DNA of 6,074 nucleotides from Nitrososphaeraceae archaeon (GCA_021155845.1 JAJNBK010000026.1:1-6074); one strand, 5' to 3'; counted from the first letter of the stretch, positions 1 through 5,532 are shown. A program made the numbers and translations. The notes: a model not told the origin generated them from the sequence alone.

Positions 1-400
1 CATTCTATTTAATGCAGTAATGAAAGCAGTATGATCAGGTTTACCTTTGTCAATATCATCGGTGGTAATTATTACATCAAAATTATTTTTTCAAGTTCTA
101 TCGAGGAGAACTTTGACATCTTTTTTTGCAGAACTGCTAACTATAGCCTTGTACATTTCAAGTATTTAATTAATTCCTTGACGCCATCGAATGCTCTGGG
201 TGTTACATATCCTTAAAAATTTTATTTTTCGTTCATTAATTTTTTCAGCAAGACAATAGTTATCACAGTTTTTCTGTTCTATATTTTTGACCAAATCGTT
301 ACCACGCATACATTCTACCAAATAAATCCTCCTTTCATAGACTTCACTATCTGTTACTTCTTTAGGTACCATGTTCCATCGAGACATGATTAAAGGGCAT
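1..400 (-). pseudogene. HAD-superfamily phosphatase, degraded and cut by the window edge
   Basis: Pieces of one haloacid-dehalogenase-type phosphatase can be read on the minus strand in different frames. Reading leftwards: motif I survives as LDGT (codons at 372-380), but in a different frame from the PLIM before it and VPKEVTDSEVYE after it. The helical cap follows to LAEKINERKIKF near 220. A frame change near 211-222, beside an A/T run, gives GYVTPRAFDGVKELIKYLK. A second change near 150-160 gives YKAIVSSSAKKDVKVLLDR, whose SSS matches the motif II Ser/Thr. A TGA stop at 91-93 follows, then FDVIITTDDIDKGKPDHTAF, whose KGKP matches the motif III lysine region. The frame leaves the window at base 1. 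At least three frame changes plus one stop mean no functional enzyme. Such proteins hydrolyse phosphate monoesters using the motif I aspartate; the substrate cannot be told. The intact frame at 166-387 is only the cap fragment. Confidence 0.75.
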
Positions 401-435
401 ATTTTTGTAAGAAGGCTGAAAATCTTATACAGACA

Positions 436-444
436 AATATATAG
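436..444 (+). promoter_or_regulatory. TATA box of the membrane protein gene
   Basis: TATATA at 438-443, preceded by a purine/A-rich stretch, lies about 34 bp before the ATG at 475. With the usual archaeal TATA-to-start spacing of about 25 bp, transcription would begin near 465 and leave a leader of roughly 10 nt. No Shine-Dalgarno sequence is visible, which suits a nearly leaderless mRNA. The DNA is A+T-rich, so chance matches are common. Confidence 0.4.
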
Positions 445-474
445 CAGAAATTCATTAAAAAAAGATATTTGATT

Positions 475-852
475 ATGATGAAATCAAATGTCGCAGTATT
501 AATTGTAGTGATTTCAATAATCATAGTAGGTTTAATAGGAATTCCATTTGGCAATCCCAGACTTGTGGGTGCAGCAATATTACTAGAGATATTATATATT
601 TCATTAGCCGCTCTTATTACAAAAGGTTATAGCAAAGCGCTTTACGCCTGTATTATCCTTGCGATTATAATCATTATTGGTAATAGTATTACTCCACAAC
701 ATATTCATAGGATGATGACATTTTCAAAACCACTTAATACCATCGTTTTGATTATTGGAGGATATATTTTACAGGGCTTGTTGATATACATTAGTGTAAG
801 GGCGATAAAGTATAACAGATCACAGCCTTTTATAACATCTAGTAAGTTATGA
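475..852 (+). CDS. small four-helix membrane protein, function unknown
   Basis: This 125-residue protein is almost entirely hydrophobic. Likely membrane segments are residues 6-24, 29-49, 55-72 and 87-109. The second and third are joined by a short basic loop (TKGYSKA), and the third and fourth by a loop containing HIHR and FSKP. The tail (KYNRSQPF onward) is short and polar. I recognise no family and see no catalytic or transport motif. The frame also has a TTG at 469, but two ATG codons follow at 475 and 478; ATG 475 is chosen because it suits a promoter at 436-444. The gene stands alone: upstream is a decayed phosphatase on the other strand, downstream is gene-poor DNA. Being open over 126 codons in such A+T-rich DNA, with a clear helix pattern, supports it being real. 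Confidence 0.7.
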   Translation: MMKSNVAVLIVVISIIIVGLIGIPFGNPRLVGAAILLEILYISLAALITKGYSKALYACIILAIIIIIGNSITPQHIHRMMTFSKPLNTIVLIIGGYILQGLLIYISVRAIKYNRSQPFITSSKL

Positions 853-1073
853 TAAAAAAGAACGACTATAAGAACAGCTCTCTATTTACTGCAATTTAAT
901 CATACACAAAGCATTATCTTCATCTATAATACAATGTTTTAATCGTCACTTTTATCGCATCGGCAATAGACTATCGCCAACTATCGGCTCAATCTAATAA
1001 GCTCAATATATTATATTATTTGTCACTACTTTTATCACTTTAACAGATTATCTTTGAGTAGATGTATTATCCT
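853..1073. other. gene-free A+T-rich stretch
   Basis: No open frame of useful length is seen on either strand. There is a small imperfect inverted repeat at 962-978 (GGCAATAG then CTATCGCC) and a loosely repeated GTCACTTTTATC-like element near 946 and 1022. Neither is strong enough to name. Confidence 0.4.
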
Positions 1074-1340
1074 CTACCTGCCGTCATTTATTCTGAGCAA
1101 TAAATTTATAATTATTAAGTAAAATTGAGTATTAAATAGTGGTATAGAATACATCATAATATAATAATTACGTGATTGTCTTCTTATTCTTCCTTTATAA
1201 TTAGGTATGACTGAATAGTGATTAAACTTTCGCTCCTTAAATGCTTTAATGGTTTCTAGTCTTCAAGTTTCTTTTCTATGACATCTAGGGCATGACTCTA
1301 TATCGTAGTGGATATTCTTTATCATATCTATTATCATCAT
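1074..1340 (-). pseudogene. small CPxC zinc-ribbon-like protein interrupted by a TGA stop
   Basis: From ATG 1338-1340 the minus strand reads MMIIDMIKNIHYDIESCPRC, then HRKET, then TGA at 1263-1265. The same frame then stays open for 62 more codons (RLETIKAFKERKFNHYSV, followed by an Arg-rich and then a hydrophobic part) to TAG at 1074-1076. A CPRCH motif is typical of half of a zinc ribbon; no second Cys pair is visible, so metal binding would need a partner or a lost part. Either the gene was about 88 codons and was broken by one substitution, or only the 25-residue front piece is made. A TATA-like stretch lies near 1379-1387. The protein-like composition and long open stretch in A+T-rich DNA support former coding, but this could still be chance. 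Confidence 0.3.
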
Positions 1341-1374
1341 GGTGAAACTCAGTTCGTATACAAACGCATGCTGA

Positions 1375-1495
1375 AAAGTGATATAAAATATCGCTTTGTA
1401 ATCGATATGGCGTCACTTAAGGCGTGACGGTGAAATTGGACATCATATGAAGCAGTTCATAGCCTTCCACCATAGGATAGTCCAAATTATTTTTC
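1375..1495. other. run of hairpins, possible structured RNA
   Basis: Four inverted repeats lie close together. A 10-bp stem (1375-1384 with 1388-1397, one G-T pair, three-base loop) is followed by CGTCAC 1411-1416 with GTGACG 1424-1429. Then TTGGAC 1436-1441 pairs with GTCCAA 1480-1485 and encloses TATGAA 1446-1451 pairing with TTCATA 1456-1461 across a GCAG loop. A T-rich stretch (1486-1495) follows the last stem on the plus strand. On the plus strand ATATAAAAT at 1381-1389 could be a TATA box for a transcript starting near 1408. It could equally be the 3' untranslated region of the hydrolase gene ending at 1537. No known RNA family is recognised. Confidence 0.25.
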
Positions 1496-1536
1496 CGGCA
1501 GCGTGGCATTAAACTTCAGATATATCTTACACCCAA

Positions 1537-2544
1537 TTATTGTGTATTGGTATTTTCTAGGAAGGTTTTCACTATGTTGCTGAATTGTTCTGGATACTGA
1601 TACATTAATCCATGTCCGGCTCCTTTAATCTGTACAAGCCAAGATCCAGGAATAAGTTCTGCCATTCTTAGGGAATTTGCTGCCGGAGTAGCTGCATCTT
1701 CAGTTCCTACTATAACTAGTGTAGGTTGAGTTATGTTTTTTAGTCTATCGCAAGTACCTGGCGCATTGGCTGCCGCTTCTATCTGCTTGTTAAGTGTTTG
1801 ATTAAGAATTGTCTCTGTAGTTTTTGGAATATACTCAAGATAATTAGGATTTTCATTGCGCCATTCTTGGGGGAAGAATAATGGTACAAGTCTTGCTATT
1901 CTGTCTTCTGCAGTTCCCGTTCCATTAACAAACTCGTTACGAACTTCCTGACTTTGTGGTACAGATTCCTTACCACCGCAACCTATTGCATAGAGAATAA
2001 GTTTTCCAACTCTATCAGGATAATTAAGTGTCAATTCTTGAGCAATTCTTCCGCCCAATGACCATGCCAGCACATCTGCTTTCTTGATGTTTAATGCTTC
2101 TAATAAGCCAGCAGTATCATTTGCAAATTGTTCTATTGAGAATTGTTTAGTACCTGATGTGGTATTTCCTATTCCTCGGTTATTAAAAATGATTACTGTA
2201 TGGTTGGAAGCAAGAGTTTCTAATAAAGTTGGGTCCCAACTGTCCATGGTGAAGGAGTAACCATTTATCAGTAAAATAGGGTCACCTTTGCCAAAGGTTT
2301 TGTATGCAATATCTATGTCTCCCACATGGACTTTTTTTGCTTGGATATTTTGAATGTCTAGTGAATTTGCATTTGTATTATTATTTCTAGTTGGGTCCAC
2401 TTGACTTGTTTGAGCGTATGCAAAGTTGACCAATGATGCAGAAATGATGATAAATGAGAAAATACTGGCAATAAGCATATAGTGTCCTTTTATACATTTT
2501 ATTAGAGAATTATCTATCATAAACGAAATATTTATGTACTCCAT
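1537..2544 (-). CDS. exported alpha/beta hydrolase
   Basis: This 335-residue alpha/beta-hydrolase-fold enzyme should cleave an ester or similar bond outside the cell. Residues 23-44 form the hydrophobic core of a signal peptide ending AYA, with cleavage likely between Ala44 and Gln45. An Asn/Thr-rich linker follows to about 65. The catalytic domain then shows the oxyanion strand LLINGYSF (NG where HG is usual, 94-95), the NNRGIGNTT loop (121-129), the nucleophile elbow AWSLGG with Ser162, the acid VGTEDAATP with Asp283, and GAGHG with His311. The triad is complete and the length normal. Several N-x-S/T sites suit a glycosylated exported archaeal protein. ATG 2544 lies about 31 bp from a TATA box; ATG 2520 and ATG 2478 are possible later starts that keep the signal peptide. 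The gene is divergent from the exported cupin and shares its upstream region. Substrate unknown; esterase, epoxide hydrolase, haloperoxidase-like or lyase activity are all possible for the fold. Confidence 0.9.
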   Translation of the reverse strand: MEYINISFMIDNSLIKCIKGHYMLIASIFSFIIISASLVNFAYAQTSQVDPTRNNNTNANSLDIQNIQAKKVHVGDIDIAYKTFGKGDPILLINGYSFTMDSWDPTLLETLASNHTVIIFNNRGIGNTTSGTKQFSIEQFANDTAGLLEALNIKKADVLAWSLGGRIAQELTLNYPDRVGKLILYAIGCGGKESVPQSQEVRNEFVNGTGTAEDRIARLVPLFFPQEWRNENPNYLEYIPKTTETILNQTLNKQIEAAANAPGTCDRLKNITQPTLVIVGTEDAATPAANSLRMAELIPGSWLVQIKGAGHGLMYQYPEQFSNIVKTFLENTNTQ

Positions 2545-2570
2545 ATTTTGATTCTATGGGTGGTTCCATG

Positions 2571-2579
2571 TAATATAAG
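2571..2579 (-). promoter_or_regulatory. TATA box of the alpha/beta hydrolase gene
   Basis: CTTATATTA on the minus strand is centred about 31 bp before ATG 2544. This predicts a transcript starting within about five bases of the start codon, which is essentially leaderless. No Shine-Dalgarno sequence is present. Confidence 0.45.
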
Positions 2580-2606
2580 ATATACCCATATTAATAAAAG
2601 CTGTTG

Positions 2607-2656
2607 ATTATTTGCAATATACTGTTCCTTTTTAATTCAAAAAAATTATTTGCAAT
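2607..2656. repeat. 12-bp direct repeat in the divergent promoter region
   Basis: ATTATTTGCAAT occurs exactly at 2607-2618 and 2645-2656, start to start 38 bp. The core ATTTGCAAT is close to a palindrome. The copies lie between the TATA boxes of the hydrolase (2571-2579) and the cupin (2718-2723), so a regulator bound there could act on both genes. Role inferred from position only. Confidence 0.45.
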
Positions 2657-2717
2657 CAGTCCATTAAATTATGTCTGTTTTATCTTCTCTTTAAAAGAAA
2701 ACTAAGAGTTAAACCCG

Positions 2718-2723
2718 TATATA
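2718..2723 (+). promoter_or_regulatory. TATA box of the cupin gene
   Basis: TATATA centred about 25 bp before ATG 2746, with AAACCC just upstream where the TFB-recognition element would lie. The spacing puts the transcription start at or within a few bases of the ATG, so the mRNA should be leaderless, as is common in archaea. The absence of a Shine-Dalgarno sequence agrees. Confidence 0.6.
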
Positions 2724-2745
2724 GATTGAAAAATAAGATTGGACT

Positions 2746-3366
2746 ATGAATAGTAAATTTACAAAAATATCAAGATGTGTAATTCTCTCAGCATTGGCAT
2801 TTAGCATAATTGCAATGCCTTATGGAACAGGAAATCCGACTTTTGCGCAGGAACAAGTACAACAGCAACAAGGCCATCCTGCTCCCATCGCAGCACAGAA
2901 TACAAGCGAGCCAATGCAAGACCCATCACAAGGTAATGATACAAATCAAACTTTGAATATGGAAATCAAACGAGCTGGCTCACAGCCTTCTACCGTAGGG
3001 CCAGCCGAGTATTTCACCGGCAGCGTGCGCATTGACCCAGTATTCGAAGCTAAAGACCCATCAAGGTTGGTTGTAGCTACTGTCACGTTTGAACCTGGTG
3101 CTCATACCGCATGGCATATCCATCCGCTAGGACAGATACTAATTGTAACGGCTGGATGTGGTTTAATACAGACAGGGGATGACCCGGTCGAGGAAATTTG
3201 TCCTGGTGATGTAATTTGGACTCAGCCTGGTGAAAGGCATTGGCATGGTGCCAGTCCAACGACGGGAATGACCCATATCGCCATCCAGGAACACCTTAAC
3301 GGCACGGCTGCCAACTGGATGGAAAAGGTCAGCGATGAACAATACCCGGGGAGAATGGTAAAATAA
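2746..3366 (+). CDS. exported metal-binding cupin, hydroxynitrile-lyase-like
   Basis: This 206-residue protein has a signal peptide (basic start, hydrophobic residues 11-25, likely cleavage after Ala34 in TFA-QEQ), a Gln/Asn-rich linker to about 70, and one cupin domain at 72-200. From MEIKRAGS the domain aligns without gaps, from memory, with the Mn-dependent (R)-hydroxynitrile lyase of Granulicella tundricola (GtHNL). The metal ligands of that enzyme (His53, His55, Gln59, His94) match His124, His126, Gln130 and His165, and its active-site Ala40, Val42, His106 and Gln110 match Ala111, Val113, His177 and Gln181. The motifs are [17 protein letters not shown] and [17 protein letters not shown]. 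GtHNL adds or removes HCN from cyanohydrins in vitro, but natural roles in the family are unclear, so activity here is not proven. The cupin domain is clearly richer in G+C (GGC, CGC, ACC, CCG codons) than the linker and flanks, suggesting transfer. Its start is fixed by the TATA box 25 bp upstream. Confidence 0.9.
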   Translation: MNSKFTKISRCVILSALAFSIIAMPYGTGNPTFAQEQVQQQQGHPAPIAAQNTSEPMQDPSQGNDTNQTLNMEIKRAGSQPSTVGPAEYFTGSVRIDPVFEAKDPSRLVVATVTFEPGAHTAWHIHPLGQILIVTAGCGLIQTGDDPVEEICPGDVIWTQPGERHWHGASPTTGMTHIAIQEHLNGTAANWMEKVSDEQYPGRMVK

Positions 3367-3449
3367 CAAGCGATATGAGCGGGAAAACTTCATCAAAATT
3401 CATTTCGTGATGGAGTGAAATAAGAAGGAGAGAGAAGAGGACCTAATTA

Positions 3450-3716
3450 TTAATTATCGTTCTCTTCTTCTGAATTCTCATCCTCATCCTTTTTTCTTCT
3501 TCTCTGTCTATCTTCTCTATTCTCCTTACGCTCTTGTCTTCTCTTAGCTGCTGATTTTTTATCAGCATCTAACTCTTCTTTTGTCTTTGTAGCTACGATA
3601 TAGCAATAATGTGTACATACGCATTTGGGATGTACACCATTACGCCAGGACAGCGGATGTCCACAGTTAGGCCAGGCGCATACTGGATCTGGTACAAGTG
3701 TATTGTGTTCACTCAT
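3450..3716 (-). CDS. small Cys/His-rich protein with a charged tail
   Basis: This 88-residue protein has two parts. Residues 13-38 hold a compact Cys/His cluster (Cys13, Cys18, His20, His29, Cys32, Cys34, His36, Cys38; CAWPNCGHPL then HPKCVCTHYC) that could bind one zinc ion, or two if all the residues take part. Residues 44-88 are almost only charged residues: a Lys/Arg/Glu-rich helix (KRRQERKENREDRQRRRKK) that turns acidic at the end, likely disordered or a nucleic-acid-binding helix. I know no family with this layout; a role in binding nucleic acid or protein is an inference. It converges with the cupin gene (83 bp between ends), and its 3' flank is pyrimidine-rich on the minus strand, which may stop transcription. 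ATG 3716 has no Shine-Dalgarno sequence; a palindrome lies 6 bp upstream. Confidence 0.65.
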   Translation of the reverse strand: MSEHNTLVPDPVCAWPNCGHPLSWRNGVHPKCVCTHYCYIVATKTKEELDADKKSAAKRRQERKENREDRQRRRKKDEDENSEEENDN

Positions 3717-3722
3717 TTTTCT

Positions 3723-3736
3723 TTATTCGCGAATAA
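3723..3736. promoter_or_regulatory. perfect 14-bp palindrome before the Cys/His-rich gene
   Basis: TTATTCGCGAATAA reads identically on both strands and ends 6 bp before ATG 3716. A TATA-like ATAATAGAG stretch on the minus strand near 3749-3757 would place the transcription start inside it. A dimeric repressor bound here would block initiation. The central CGCG is rare in this A+T-rich DNA, which makes chance less likely. Confidence 0.45.
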
Positions 3737-3933
3737 CAAACACCAGACTCTATTATCTGAGAACTAAGTCTTCCTGGTAACCAATTGCTGTATGTGTGGT
3801 ATTATCCAAACAAAAAATCATTCTGAGTTTCAAACACTTCAAAATGATAGAGACCATCGCCGCAGCACATATTCTATTATTTTAGCGTATAGATATCGGT
3901 ATCCAAACATAGCTATCATTATTATTATTAAAG

Positions 3934-4307
3934 TCAGCTCGTAGCCTTCTTCCACTTACTAACCTTGGACTGCTTGTACAACTCTGCACACTCAGCCAAG
4001 ATCCAATCTAAAACCATAGTAGCAATATCTGACTTGATAGTATTAGTAAACTCTGATGCGTTTACCTTTCTCCCCTTACTCTTGTTGTATTTTATGTATT
4101 CTCGAATAAGTAGGGTATGTAGGACTTTAAGATTTCTTGTATAGCAATCTCTCTGTCAAATGATTCGAGAATGTATACCCTTCTAAATAAATTATCTCGC
4201 TGCGAAATATGGACTGTCATGTAGACCTTCCACCCTGCATCACTATTAACAAAGTCTAATGCTGCTATAGCCAGTGGGTGCTGCTGCCGCTGCTGCTCCT
4301 TATACAT
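3934..4307 (-). pseudogene. unknown protein broken by one frameshift
   Basis: ATG 4307 has a good Shine-Dalgarno sequence (AGGAGAT at 4312-4318) and a TATA box near 4357-4363. It begins MYKEQQRQQHPLAIAALDFV and stays open for 71 codons to TAA at 4092, ending YIPYLFENT. Overlapping that end, another frame continues in protein-like sequence with no start of its own (REYIKYNKSKGRKVNASEF, then IATMVLDWILAECAELYKQ) to TGA at 3934-3936. The total length is one base short of a whole number of codons. Adding one base near 4100-4110 would give a continuous 124-residue protein reading PYLIREYIKY across the join. It is mixed alpha/beta at the front and helical and basic at the back. I recognise no family. 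It may be a true mutation, a sequencing error, or less likely a programmed frameshift. Confidence 0.55.
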
Positions 4308-4311
4308 TGAT

Positions 4312-4318
4312 ATCTCCT
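4312..4318 (-). promoter_or_regulatory. Shine-Dalgarno site of the frameshifted gene
   Basis: AGGAGAT on the minus strand, 4 bp from ATG 4307. It is the clearest ribosome binding site in a window of mostly leaderless-looking genes and supports 4307 as a genuine start. The ATATATA at 4357-4363 would give a leader long enough to include it. Confidence 0.55.
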
Positions 4319-4417
4319 ACTGAAAATGTAATGTAATTTATAAGATTAATGATACCATATATACCAATAGATAGTTGGGTCTTCATTTCTTTTCCGTTGA
4401 TTCCTCTTCCTCTATTA

Positions 4418-4603
4418 TTATATAATTTTGATTAGAGTATTGATCTTCTGTTGCAGTCTAACCACGTCTTCTTGTATGGATTTTAGTTCTGGATTGTCTG
4501 AGTCTATGATATAGTTGCGTAAAAATATACCTATGATAACGCGCAAATATAACAGGTCTTTAACTGTTAATGCTGCTGATGTGATCACTCTATTTGTTGC
4601 CAA
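4418..4603 (-). CDS. 61-residue helical protein, function unknown
   Basis: The predicted protein is short and helical. Residues 13-31 (VKDLLYLRVIIGIFLRNYI) are amphipathic or weakly hydrophobic. Residues 36-61 (DNPELKSIQEDVVRLQQKI, then NTLIKII) have the heptad spacing of a short coiled coil, so it probably self-associates or binds a partner. No family is recognised. The only starts are TTG 4603 and GTG 4588, since TAA precedes in frame. A TATA-like TTTTATTTTA at about 4605-4617 would place a leaderless start near GTG 4588, giving 56 residues; TTG 4603 is kept as the longest choice. It lies 110 bp upstream of the frameshifted gene on the same strand, which has its own promoter. The natural-looking composition supports coding, but the lack of an ATG keeps confidence moderate. 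Confidence 0.45.
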   Translation of the reverse strand: MATNRVITSAALTVKDLLYLRVIIGIFLRNYIIDSDNPELKSIQEDVVRLQQKINTLIKII

Positions 4604-4822
4604 GTCTTAAAATAAAAGTAAACAGACCCTACTCTTTTGACATATCCGCCAGTATTGTTTGTTATGGTGTCTGTATATTATAATTTAAAAGAGAAATGTT
4701 GTAATATTTTTGCTTTATATTCTTAAGTGTGGTATGTATATATTCTTCTTTAAAGGTACAAGCTGGATGTATATACATCTACTATTAGAAGGAATATGAT
4801 TATATTAGATTGATATTCTTAA
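4604..4822. other. A+T-rich gap with palindromic TATGTATATA-like elements
   Basis: No gene is seen here. Related elements occur at 4732-4744 (GTATGTATATAT) and in the palindrome at 4766-4779, with a third just beyond this gap at 4850-4862 (GATATACATACAT). AGAAGGA before ATG 4796 looks like a ribosome binding site, but that frame stops after five codons. The gap separates a minus-strand gene from a plus-strand frame, so it should hold both promoters. Confidence 0.35.
4766..4779. promoter_or_regulatory. perfect 14-bp palindrome in a divergent gap
   Basis: GATGTATATACATC is identical on both strands. It could be an operator for a dimeric regulator, or a symmetrical TATA region. Its A+T-rich core makes a chance palindrome easier than for the CGCG one at 3723-3736. 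Confidence 0.35.
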
Positions 4823-4948
4823 TGTAAGGTCTTATTCATAATAATATTAGATATACATACATCTTTCTTTTTCCTTTCTTCTTCTGATACTGCATATCCA
4901 AAGTTAGTTATAATTCAAAGACTCGAAGATGCTTATGCTTCAGAAGAT

Positions 4949-5155
4949 TTGAATTTAGAGCTTATTATACGGTCGGATAAAGGTGTTTATTGCAAAGCAC
5001 AAATACACATACCTCCTTACAAGGATTTTCTGTCAATCAAAATGGAAATAATCTCGCAAGAGTCGAGTAATATGATATGGCAAACACTAAAAGCTAAGTT
5101 AAGTTCTTTATCTACTAGGTGGAAGAAAAGAAGTGGGGGGGAAGTTAATACTTAA
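4949..5155 (+). CDS. unknown protein with uncertain start, possibly truncated
   Basis: TTG 4949 opens a 68-codon frame. The sequence is protein-like: beta-strand pattern at the front (LNLELIIRSDKGVYCKAQIH), a helix (SSNMIWQTLKAKLSSL) and a basic end (STRWKKRSGG). The same frame is open back to 4823 and reads naturally before the TTG (DTAYPKLVIIQRLEDAYASE), yet has no ATG, GTG or TTG there. So the real gene probably began further upstream and lost its start, or it starts at TTG with a chance extension. The only in-frame ATG with a ribosome binding site (4796) is cut by TGA at 4811 and TAA at 4820. No family is recognised. It is followed by the minus-strand AbrB-type gene ending at 5206. Confidence 0.4.
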   Translation: MNLELIIRSDKGVYCKAQIHIPPYKDFLSIKMEIISQESSNMIWQTLKAKLSSLSTRWKKRSGGEVNT

Positions 5156-5205
5156 GTTGTGTCGAATCCCATGCTTTACAATTTTATCTGAATGACATAA
5201 TCTGG

Positions 5206-5400
5206 TTAAGATTTAGAATTATTCCTTTTCTTCTTAGATTTTAAGACAAGGGTATCGTCATCTTTAGAAACATGAAGGTCAAGTTCTGTCCCTTCCTTCC
5301 ATCCTAGCTTTTTTACAAATACATCTGGTAATGTAATGATATTCTTATAATATTCTTTACCTTTATACTTGTATGCAAATTGCTTTTGTAATTTAACCAA
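5206..5400 (-). CDS. AbrB/SpoVT-type DNA-binding protein
   Basis: This is a swapped-hairpin DNA-binding domain of the AbrB/MazE/SpoVT class, which normally binds DNA as a dimer and represses transcription or serves as an antitoxin. From TTG 5400 the product is 64 residues: VKLQKQFAYKYKGKEYYK, then the signature NIITLPDVFVKKLGWKEGTE (the usual I-x-P-x-x-x-x-x-x-L-G-W-x-x-G-x-x-L pattern), then LDLHVSKDDDTLVLKSKKK and a basic, Asn/Ser-rich tail. The length is normal for a stand-alone domain. The frame is open back to GTG 5586, but the extra 62 residues are hydrophobic and built from repeated DNA, unlike this family, so the shorter form is preferred. No toxin gene adjoins it, so a regulator is more likely than an antitoxin. 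Three GTTAAC repeats lie 76-132 bp upstream and may be sites it binds itself. Confidence 0.75.
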   Translation of the reverse strand: MVKLQKQFAYKYKGKEYYKNIITLPDVFVKKLGWKEGTELDLHVSKDDDTLVLKSKKKRNNSKS

Positions 5401-5475
5401 GGGATATAGAAGTAATATGGTGCCACACAATACATAAAGTTTAACGTAGTAGAAAGAAGAAGAAATGAGCCGATA

Positions 5476-5532
5476 GTTAACAGCAGCGGTATGAGCCAAG
5501 TTAACAGATTTAAGATGATCTTTTAAGTTAAC
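5476..5532. repeat. three GTTAAC-centred direct repeats upstream of the AbrB-type gene
   Basis: GTTAACAG occurs at 5476-5483, 5500-5507 and 5527-5534; the second and third share AAGTTAACAGA. ATGAGCC also precedes the first two copies. GTTAAC is itself a palindrome and the spacing is 24 and 27 bp. Multiple A+T-rich sites upstream of a small AbrB-type gene suggest cooperative, perhaps self-regulatory binding. This is inferred from position. Confidence 0.4.

Noticed and set aside
31..216. Plus-strand 61-codon open frame
   Set aside because: It lies over the HAD relic on the other strand, where ordered family motifs are read; its own sequence shows no motif or promoter.
166..387. Minus-strand 73-codon frame as an intact gene
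   Set aside because: It is the cap fragment of the HAD relic; its start sits inside the damaged motif I and its last residues are out of frame.
962..978. Inverted repeat GGCAATAG / CTATCGCC
   Set aside because: One mismatch and a one-base loop make a stable hairpin unlikely.
1326..1345. ATGATGA on the minus strand as a box C of a C/D RNA
   Set aside because: No box D (CTGA) follows at a suitable distance on that strand.
3163..3396. Minus-strand 77-codon frame
   Set aside because: It is antisense to the conserved cupin domain and shows no protein features of its own.
3792..3944. Plus-strand 50-codon frame starting MCGII, like Ntn glutamine amidotransferases
   Set aside because: Only the first residues resemble that family; the rest lacks its motifs, has no promoter or ribosome site, and the end overlaps the minus-strand broken gene.
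4271..4298. CTG-rich triplet run
   Set aside because: It encodes the Gln-rich start of the frameshifted protein and is too short and impure to be a meaningful microsatellite.
5164..5180. GTCGAATCCC resembling a tRNA T arm
   Set aside because: The flanks do not pair into a T stem and no acceptor, D or anticodon arm is found nearby.
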